Source: an uncultured Saprospiraceae bacterium
GTDB taxonomy: Bacteria > Bacteroidota > Bacteroidia > Chitinophagales > Saprospiraceae
Length of the DNA: 21,958 bases
Assembly (NCBI GenBank): GCA_937969485.1
Contig: CALBVQ010000145.1
Location: 1-21,958 of the forward strand
Reading direction: 5' to 3'
Shown: positions 15,479-21,958 of the stretch, piece by piece
Numbering within the stretch: the first letter of the stretch is position 1
How the letters are laid out: each line of letters begins with the position of its first letter
Translations under genes and position numbers: made by a program
Notes under the pieces: generated by a model
The model's database searches: none
What the model saw: the letters and a program-made list of their open reading frames with translations, nothing else
What the model was told of the DNA's origin: nothing

Positions 15479-16159
15479 ATGTCCAATGCAACTCCTATTA
15501 CTATAGCTATTGATGGCTACTCTTCAACTGGCAAAAGTACAATTGCTCGCTCCTTAGCACAGCATTTTGGGTATGTATATATAGACACTGGAGCTATGTA
15601 CAGAGCGGTTAGCTTGTACTTTCTGAGAAACAACATTGATTTACATGACGAAAAGGCTGTGGGAGAAGCTTTGGAGGAAATTACCCTAGAATTTAAGATC
15701 ATAGATGGACAACAAATCATTCATTTGAATGAGGAGGCTGTGGAGAAGTACATCCGAGATCAAAAGATCAATAGCGTAGTGAGTCCTGTTGCCAAGATTT
15801 CGGCAGTACGTCGACAGATGGTAGCTCAGCAGAGAGCCATGTCCAAGGGAAAGTCAGTAGTGATGGACGGAAGAGATATCGGCACAGTGGTGTTTCCCGA
15901 CGCAGATTTAAAATTTTTCATGACATCAGATATTGATGTGCGAGTGAAAAGAAGGTTCGACGAGCTAGAATCTAAGGGGGTTGAAACGACACTCCGTGAA
16001 GTGGAGAAGAATCTACTAGAAAGAGATCGAATTGATAGCACAAGGGCAGATTCTCCATTAAAGCAAGCCGAAGATGCTATGATGATCGACAATACAAAGT
16101 TAACACGAGAAGAACAAGTTGAAATAATGATCTCAATGGTCGAAAAATATAACAAGTAA
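15479..16159 (+). CDS. cmk: Cytidylate kinase
   Basis: Phosphorylates CMP/dCMP to the diphosphate with ATP. 226 residues. P-loop GYSSTGKST (residues 13-21), the version usual in Bacteroidota instead of GPSGSGKGT, then YIDTGAMYRAVSLYFL, VVMDGRDIGTVVFPDADLKFFMTSD and the lid region VKRRFDELESKG...RDRIDSTRADSPLKQAEDAMMIDN. All parts of the family are present and the length is normal. The start is the ATG at 15479, which leads straight into the first beta strand. The stop codon TAA shares its last A with the ATG of the following marC-family gene, so the two are translated from one transcript. Confidence 0.97.
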   Translation: MSNATPITIAIDGYSSTGKSTIARSLAQHFGYVYIDTGAMYRAVSLYFLRNNIDLHDEKAVGEALEEITLEFKIIDGQQIIHLNEEAVEKYIRDQKINSVVSPVAKISAVRRQMVAQQRAMSKGKSVVMDGRDIGTVVFPDADLKFFMTSDIDVRVKRRFDELESKGVETTLREVEKNLLERDRIDSTRADSPLKQAEDAMMIDNTKLTREEQVEIMISMVEKYNK

Positions 16160-16782
16160 TGTGGGAATTAGCAATATTAGTTCTTGCTTCATTATTCTCC
16201 GTGGTAAATCCACTGGGAGCTATACCAGTTTATCTAGCGCTAACCACTAGTTATACAAGGCAGCAAAGAAACAAGTCTTCACTAGCAATCAGTATTTACT
16301 TCATTTTGATCTTACTCACCTTTTTTGCAGCGGGGTCATATATCCTTTCATTTTTTGGGATTTCTTTGAGTTCACTAAAAATAGCAGGTGGATTAGTCAT
16401 CTTTAACTCGGGTTTTGCTTTGCTGAATGGAAAATTTGAATCAAATAGAGTAAACAAGGCGGTAAAAACGGAGGCAAAAGAAATGGATGACATCTCTTTT
16501 GCTCCTATGGCGATGCCAATGCTATCAGGACCGGGGTCAATTTCATTACTTATAAGTTTGTATGCTGAAAATCCTTTGATAGCCGACAAAATAACGATTG
16601 CTGCAACTGTGGTAGTTATGGGATTGATTGTGTTCTTGATTCTTAAAAGTGCACCGATCTTATTTAGAATTTTGGGACATTCAGGATTGAAGGCCATTTC
16701 GAGAATCATGGGATTCATTGTAATGGCAATAGCTGTAGAATACGTGATAGGAGGAATCATTAGTTTGGTGGCGCAATACTAA
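16159..16782 (+). CDS. MarC-family integral membrane protein
   Basis: 207 residues with six predicted membrane segments (about residues 5-25, 40-62, 70-90, 108-128, 140-160 and 182-204). Family landmarks are FSVVNPLGAIPVYLALT near the start, GGLVIFNSGFALLNGK, and FAPMAMPMLSGPGSISLLISL in the middle, where P-LSGPG is the hallmark of MarC/UPF0056 proteins. The transport substrate is not established for this family; it was once linked to antibiotic resistance by its neighbour in E. coli. It overlaps cmk by one base (TAATG), which indicates translational coupling, though no functional link to cytidylate kinase is known. Confidence 0.93.
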   Translation: MWELAILVLASLFSVVNPLGAIPVYLALTTSYTRQQRNKSSLAISIYFILILLTFFAAGSYILSFFGISLSSLKIAGGLVIFNSGFALLNGKFESNRVNKAVKTEAKEMDDISFAPMAMPMLSGPGSISLLISLYAENPLIADKITIAATVVVMGLIVFLILKSAPILFRILGHSGLKAISRIMGFIVMAIAVEYVIGGIISLVAQY

Positions 16783-17148
16783 GTAACAATTCACAACCTA
16801 TACGAAAAGTGAATTCCAACGCACTCAATAGAAAAATAGAAGCTACAAGTTTACTATAGCCATGAAAACACATTAAGAACCTAGACATGTGCGTCAATAA
16901 GCCATAGCTACGCAGGTAACAATACTTCTATCTCCGAGCCCTAAAATTAATCCCTTAAGCAAAGTAAAATTGATAACTGCTTTATTACTAGATAAATTCA
17001 GCTTCACAGTTGTCGATTTTTTGTAGCTACCTAAAGTTAAAGTGTAGCGCGATAGAGATAGATTCACTGTGTTGCCACCTTTTGACGGAAGTCAATTTTA
17101 TGAAAGTTATTTCCTTGCAGTTGTTCTCATTTTCATTTGGCTACAGCC
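16783..17148. other. Intergenic region between convergent genes
   Basis: Contains an AATTCAC / GTGAATT hairpin (16788-16815) five bases past the marC-family stop, but with no T run. Two of the short intergenic hairpins lie near its end: TTGAC-GGAA-GTCAA at 17082-17095 and TTTGGCT-AC-AGCCAAA at 17136-17151. I see no gene or RNA in the rest. Confidence 0.5.
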
Positions 17149-17185
17149 AAAAAAAAATCCAGATGCAGCAAACCACATCTGGATT
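17149..17185 (-). terminator. Rho-independent terminator of the giant surface-protein gene
   Basis: On the minus strand AATCCAGATG and CATCTGGATT (17176-17185 and 17156-17165) pair perfectly over ten bases around a ten-base loop, followed by a run of nine T (17157-17149). It starts about 20 bases after the stop codon. Confidence 0.93.
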
Positions 17186-17206
17186 AAATTTTCTATAGCA
17201 AAGGAC

Positions 17207-20200
17207 TTAGTTCACAATAGTTATATCACCGTTTATGACCTCTGAAGTACCATCCTCATACACAACATTCAGTTGATAGATATATACTCCTGGATTAAGT
17301 CTACGGCCTTTGAATTGACCATCCCATCCTGGTGAAGTACCATCAAGTGCCAAATCTCGCACTTCAAACATTTTTTCTCCCCACCTATTAAAGACCTGAA
17401 CCAATGGCATAGAAACCACTTCATCATTAGGGAATATTAGCCAAAAGTCATTTACTCCATCCTCGTTGGGAGTGAAAGTATTTGGAATATAGACTTGCTT
17501 GATTCTTTCCGCACGAATATCAATACAATCCTCAGCAACACAACCGGATCCATAATCGACGATCGCACAAACTGTGATGTCATTCTCTGGGCCGAATTCA
17601 AAATTGAGGCACTCTATACCTGAGCATAATATTGTTCCAGCTGTATCGAACCATGTCACGGTATTAATTTCACTTGTAGGAATATCTGATGAGATTGAAT
17701 AAGTATTAACATCTCCAGCTATGATCGTAGTATTTCCTGCGATATTAACATCTTCTAACGTTGGCTGCGTTAAGATAAACGTTTCGGTAAATTGACACAT
17801 CTTCTCATCAATGACAGTCACGGTGTAGCTGTTGCCAGCCAATGTATCCACTGAATTACCCACTAGTGGCTGATTGTTAATCAAGATGGTGTAATCACCA
17901 GTTCCACCTGAAGCATTAACTTCTATCGAACCGTTATTAGTATCTGCACAGCTAGGATCAATTGCAACAATTTCAGCAGTTGGTGTTTCGTTTACATCTA
18001 CAAAAGAACTAGCAAAATATTCACAGTTCCCGACATTAAAGGCAACAGATACAAAATGTGTTCCTGCTCCTGACAAATTGGGGTCAAACATACCTGAACT
18101 ACTCACTCCCATGCCCTCCCATTCAATATTCGAAATATCAGGACTACCTGTGAGCGTGTACTCTAATTGGAATGCAGCTGCAAATTCGTCTAAGCATATC
18201 TCATCTGTATCTTCTACTTGAACGTTCAAGGCTGGACATGCCTCCGTAGAGCAATCAATACTAAAACTTACATCACCACAAGCACAATCTGAATTAGCTA
18301 TAATTTCAAATTCTACCTCTTGATCAGGATCAAGGTCCGTAACTTGGTAAATATTAGCAGTGGTAGTTGTGACCTCCATACCATCAACGAAGACAGTATA
18401 TGAACCAGCACAATCTATTTGTGGCCATGAGAAAACAATGCTTTCCGTATTAGGATCACAATCGAATCCAGGAGCTGGCATCGAAAGAACATCTTGGACT
18501 TCAACATCTAGCTCGAAAGTCTCAGAAATACATCCATTTTCATTTAGCGTCAATTCAAGTGTATATGTTCCCGGAGTTGAAAATCCTGTTTTAATTTCAT
18601 CTCCTATAGTTACCACATTTCCATCTGGATTAGTCCAGTCAAAATCAGCTTCAACATCAAACATTCCAGTGAAATCTAGATCTAAACTATCAGTAATACA
18701 GACAGTGGCATTAGCATCAAATGAAGCTACTGGTGTTGGAAGAACAGAAATATCAATAGTATCGGTCTCTGTACAACCAAGATTAGTGTATTCAAATATT
18801 ATTTCAAATATCCCTGTACCTGATATAGCTGGGTCAAATTCACCTGACTGAGAAACACCAGTTCCTATCCAAGTTGTTATGGCTTCTGGCTCTCCTCCAA
18901 CAATGTCTGGAGTAATCTGAATAGTATTTCCTTCATTATCCAAACAAATAGATGTATTGTCTGTCATCAAGTTGATAAGAACAGGAGGACAATTCAATGC
19001 CGTGCAAGACTCAAAGTCACTTACGTTAGCACATCTATTCGTTGAAATTGCAACTACCGAAATATTAACAATATTTCCCGGTTGTAATCCATCTACAAAG
19101 TAAGATGTTCCTTGCTGCTCGCCTATTTCATTTCCATTGATAGATACAATGTACCCGGATGCATTAGCAATACTATTCCAAGTAAAAGTGATATCATTTG
19201 TTTGAGGATCACAGTCAATGACTAATGGCTGCAAAGTATCTTGTACTAAAACATTAACTGGAACTTGATCAGAAATACATCCATTATTTTCTACAGTCAA
19301 CTGCACTGTTTTAAGACCTGGGGTATCCCACGAAATATCGAAAGGAGTAGATCCACTTCCTGTGGCATTACCATCATCGAAATCCCAATCAAAAACTCCA
19401 CCAGAAAAAGTTCCTGTATAATTTATGTTTGCAACATCAGTAATACAGATAGTATCTGTAGCTGTAAAGGTGCTAACAGGTTGTTCCAAAACTTCAATTG
19501 TAATAGCCTCGTTGTACGGGCAGTCTGTCGTATAGTTTATTACGATATTGTGAGTGCCAGCATTTGCGACAGAAGGGTCGAATAAGCCTTCAGCGGCATC
19601 AACTATACCAGGACCAGTCCATTCTATAATTGCGTCGGTATCAAATGGGCTAATAGCCGCTTCCAAATCTACTATCGTTGATCCAGCAGTTAAGCAGATA
19701 GGTAAGACTTCATCTACTTCAATTAATACTGGTGCACAATTTTGAGCAATACAATCCGTGATCGTAAAAACGTTGCTACATACTCCATTATCAATTGCAG
19801 TCAATTGAATTTCAACGACGTCATTTGGATCTAAACCAGTCACAGTCAAAGAACCTCCCTGCTCGTCAAAAATAGCACCGGCAGGCGCATCCAGTACTGT
19901 AACGATATATCCATCTGCGATTTCATCCCAAGTGAATTCAATCATATCTGTTTCACTCATACAAGTGATTAAAGGCGCAGCTAACTCATTAACAACTACA
20001 ATGGAATCCAAAAATATTTCACTGATACATGCTCCTTGATTTACAAGAACTGAAACATTTTTAACCCCTGTCGTCGAATACTCAAGAGTAAAAGGTCCTG
20101 GAGAATTGTCATCTCCTACATCGATTGTACCTCCATCAAAATTCCAAATGTATTCTCCTGAAGAAAGTGGAGTCCCATTGTATTCCAAAATTGCACTACT

Positions 20201-21958
20201 GTTCAAACAAATAGAATCCGGTAAACTAAAAGAAGCTATTGGTTGCGCTATAACTTCTATATCTTCACAGATTGGCGGGCTTTTTCCACATCCGTTATCT
20301 GCTTCTACACATATTGTATAAATTTGCCCAGCAACTGCATTCTCCCAATTGATTCCGATTTCCGTATTGTTATCAACAATAGTTAATCCATCTGGAGGAG
20401 ACACATCCCAGTTGTAGATATTATCTGGATCATTATTTGCAGTTAAAGCATATGTGACAGAATCTAATATACAAGGATTAATATTCCAAGCTTCTAATTC
20501 AGGATCATCAGGAATTAGATTACCTGCACCTGCATTGATGGTATTCGAATTGAACAGACATTCTTCACCAAATCTTTCGATAGTTATTTCTAAGGTATAG
20601 TTTCCTTCAGCTATCGGCACAACAATCAAATCAGTGATTGGATTCCAGTTTTGGCCATTTTCAGTCCATATAGCTTCACCATCTAGAAACATTGTGAAAT
20701 TCACGTCATATTTAAAATAGTCATTCACATTACCACCATACCCTACTTGAAATTCCAGCATTCCGTCAACACATTCTGGGTCAAATAAGATTGTCTGGAT
20801 AAATACAAAGTCAAGTATTAGGTTAATGGTACTATCACAACCATTGATATCTGCACCTGGACATAATACGACTTGAGGGAAATCTTCTGATTCTTGTCCG
20901 AGTTGCACATTACAAATATTTACAACTGTCGGTGGACCACACACCATCATATTTACAAGTTCCGCGGGTTGAAGAGCTCTAGCTTCTACAAAAACAGTTT
21001 GCTCTAAGTCACATGCATAATTAGGAGATTCAATCTCTATGCTATAATCACCTGGTTCAAAGATGGGGGAACCTTGCCATCCTTCCGGCGTATAACCATC
21101 ATCTAAATCATTCTGGCAAACAATTTCATCAGGAAGTTCTTCTACTGGAATTGGCACTACCTCAAATGTTTGACATGCAACATTAGAGCTATCACAACAG
21201 TTGAAAGCAAAGCCACAAAGATCAAAAGTTCCTAAAGTATTAAATTCTATGATTGTTTGATATGAACCATCTGGCACATCGATAATCCCATCAGGATAAT
21301 CAGGTGTAGCTGGATCTATTGTAAATTGTAAATCTGCATTGGTACCAGTAGGCGGCGTAACGCTAAATCCTATCGATCCACCTAAGCACAATTCATTGCC
21401 TACTAAAGGAGGATCAAAAACAAAACCATCAAATTCTGGATCAGGATCGCCGATTGTACCTACATCAAGTCCAATCATTCCCTCAGTAACTTCAATAGTT
21501 AAATCACACACTGAACCACCGAAACCGTCAACATAAATCACATAATCTTGTCCCACTATAAATTCGTCGGAAGATATTGTAATAAGTCCCACATTAGCCC
21601 CAGAGTTACACTCTATCTCAGAACCGTCTGCACAACCTGTCCCATCTTCAGCCAATCCCCATTGAATTCCTGCGCCCATCCCAGAAGGATTTGAACAGTT
21701 CAATGCTAATAGCTCGAAAGTAATGGAAGTTGTTCCTGCCGTAAAAGCAAAAAATGTGATGTTTTGGACAGTTCCATTATTACACAGGCTATATCCATTA
21801 CCACCATCAGGCGCTCCCATAGACATATCAATGCTCAATCCTCCAACAAGATCAGCGTCGCAGATTGCAACTGGCATTTCACATGAACCAGGCGGATCCA
21901 GAGTACACTGGGCATAAACTGCCTTGGTGTCAAAAATAAAAAGTAGTAGTAGAATAGT
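17207..21958 (-). CDS. Giant T9SS type B (gliding-associated C-terminal) surface protein, 5' end outside window
   Basis: 1583 residues visible and open to the window edge. The first codons read TILLLLFIFDTKAVYAQ-C, the end of a signal peptide, so only the first part of the signal is missing; an ATG at 21877 is internal. Counting from the edge: a beta-rich N-terminal domain (about 20-170) and further beta domains to about 570; then three tandem modules starting at 572, 826 and 1075 with (Q/T)P(I/V)(A/S)(S/T)F; then from 1325 a SprB-like unit (TAEIVAIDPSCADTNNGSIEV); and finally the sorting domain (about 1487-1583: YIPNTFTPNEDGVNDFW...VFNRWGEKMFE...PGVYIYQLNVVYEDG). Each module has a PKD-like part (FxWDFDDG), a fibronectin III-like part (ITFTWNSIANASGYIVSI) and an Ig-like part (WTGPGIVDAAEGLFDP). 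Probably an adhesin or surface filament protein; no enzyme motif was seen. Confidence 0.9.
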   Translation of the reverse strand, partial: TILLLLFIFDTKAVYAQCTLDPPGSCEMPVAICDADLVGGLSIDMSMGAPDGGNGYSLCNNGTVQNITFFAFTAGTTSITFELLALNCSNPSGMGAGIQWGLAEDGTGCADGSEIECNSGANVGLITISSDEFIVGQDYVIYVDGFGGSVCDLTIEVTEGMIGLDVGTIGDPDPEFDGFVFDPPLVGNELCLGGSIGFSVTPPTGTNADLQFTIDPATPDYPDGIIDVPDGSYQTIIEFNTLGTFDLCGFAFNCCDSSNVACQTFEVVPIPVEELPDEIVCQNDLDDGYTPEGWQGSPIFEPGDYSIEIESPNYACDLEQTVFVEARALQPAELVNMMVCGPPTVVNICNVQLGQESEDFPQVVLCPGADINGCDSTINLILDFVFIQTILFDPECVDGMLEFQVGYGGNVNDYFKYDVNFTMFLDGEAIWTENGQNWNPITDLIVVPIAEGNYTLEITIERFGEECLFNSNTINAGAGNLIPDDPELEAWNINPCILDSVTYALTANNDPDNIYNWDVSPPDGLTIVDNNTEIGINWENAVAGQIYTICVEADNGCGKSPPICEDIEVIAQPIASFSLPDSICLNSSAILEYNGTPLSSGEYIWNFDGGTIDVGDDNSPGPFTLEYSTTGVKNVSVLVNQGACISEIFLDSIVVVNELAAPLITCMSETDMIEFTWDEIADGYIVTVLDAPAGAIFDEQGGSLTVTGLDPNDVVEIQLTAIDNGVCSNVFTITDCIAQNCAPVLIEVDEVLPICLTAGSTIVDLEAAISPFDTDAIIEWTGPGIVDAAEGLFDPSVANAGTHNIVINYTTDCPYNEAITIEVLEQPVSTFTATDTICITDVANINYTGTFSGGVFDWDFDDGNATGSGSTPFDISWDTPGLKTVQLTVENNGCISDQVPVNVLVQDTLQPLVIDCDPQTNDITFTWNSIANASGYIVSINGNEIGEQQGTSYFVDGLQPGNIVNISVVAISTNRCANVSDFESCTALNCPPVLINLMTDNTSICLDNEGNTIQITPDIVGGEPEAITTWIGTGVSQSGEFDPAISGTGIFEIIFEYTNLGCTETDTIDISVLPTPVASFDANATVCITDSLDLDFTGMFDVEADFDWTNPDGNVVTIGDEIKTGFSTPGTYTLELTLNENGCISETFELDVEVQDVLSMPAPGFDCDPNTESIVFSWPQIDCAGSYTVFVDGMEVTTTTANIYQVTDLDPDQEVEFEIIANSDCACGDVSFSIDCSTEACPALNVQVEDTDEICLDEFAAAFQLEYTLTGSPDISNIEWEGMGVSSSGMFDPNLSGAGTHFVSVAFNVGNCEYFASSFVDVNETPTAEIVAIDPSCADTNNGSIEVNASGGTGDYTILINNQPLVGNSVDTLAGNSYTVTVIDEKMCQFTETFILTQPTLEDVNIAGNTTIIAGDVNTYSISSDIPTSEINTVTWFDTAGTILCSGIECLNFEFGPENDITVCAIVDYGSGCVAEDCIDIRAERIKQVYIPNTFTPNEDGVNDFWLIFPNDEVVSMPLVQVFNRWGEKMFEVRDLALDGTSPGWDGQFKGRRLNPGVYIYQLNVVYEDGTSEVINGDITIVN

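Noticed and set aside
16788..16815. Terminator after the marC-family gene
   Set aside because: The 7-bp inverted repeat AATTCAC/GTGAATT is perfect but has a 14-base loop and no T run, so I did not call it a terminator.
18360..18851. 163-codon frame opposite the giant surface protein
   Set aside because: Ser/Val/Pro-rich antisense shadow of the repeat modules; no independent start signal or domain.
1..21958. CRISPR array, tRNA, rRNA, phage or defence system
   Set aside because: No regularly spaced direct repeats, no tRNA-like cloverleaf, and no nuclease, integrase, reverse transcriptase or toxin-antitoxin signature was found. The repeated sequences are the foldback elements described.

Overview
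The window looks like a piece of chromosome from an AT-rich, marine-type Bacteroidota, most likely of the Saprospiria/Lewinella kind. I infer this from two proteins with type IX secretion (T9SS) sorting tails, including a 'gliding motility-associated' C-terminal domain on a very large surface protein. A vanadium haloperoxidase-like enzyme with MopE repeats, a DUF2795 protein, mostly poor Shine-Dalgarno sites and several upstream TAnnTTTG boxes (the Bacteroidota -7 element) point the same way. No rRNA, tRNA, CRISPR array, integrase or transposase gene was seen.

Layout. 1-600: nested small repeats (element A carrying element B) and the aconitase terminator. 619-2883 (-): mitochondrial-type aconitase. 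3358-3837 (+): a small secreted Cys/Lys-rich protein with a strong terminator. 3838-4677: a second repeat cluster (element C carrying B, then a different GC-richer repeat). 4678-8205 (-): an EGF-containing lipoprotein and, upstream of it, a secreted vanadium haloperoxidase/PAP2-fold protein with four MopE repeats and a T9SS tail. 8491-11218 (+): a TIP30-like NAD(P)-binding protein and a 616-residue PLP enzyme of the Cys/Met family. 11219-11787: a third repeat cluster (A inside B, next to a truncated C). 11788-12267 (+): SRPBCC protein. 12366-13610 (-): MacB/FtsX-type permease. 13780-16782 (+): queA, a DUF2795 gene, and cmk overlapping a marC-family gene. 17207-window end (-): a giant T9SS type B surface protein whose start lies outside the window.

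Housekeeping genes (aconitase, queA, cmk) are mixed with cell-surface genes. No pathway joins them; the only clear operon is cmk-marC, which share one base.

The most unusual content is the intergenic repeats. Elements A (179 bp) and B (159 bp) are non-coding foldback elements with terminal inverted repeats and TTA target duplications. At one locus B sits inside A; at another A sits inside B, and both net lengths are preserved exactly. A third element, C, shares A's ends but not its middle, and carries B at the same internal TTA as A does. This fits families of MITE-like elements, mobilised by an enzyme not in this window. A separate set of about seven very short intergenic hairpins, four with a TTCC/GGAA loop, is a second layer of repeat structure.
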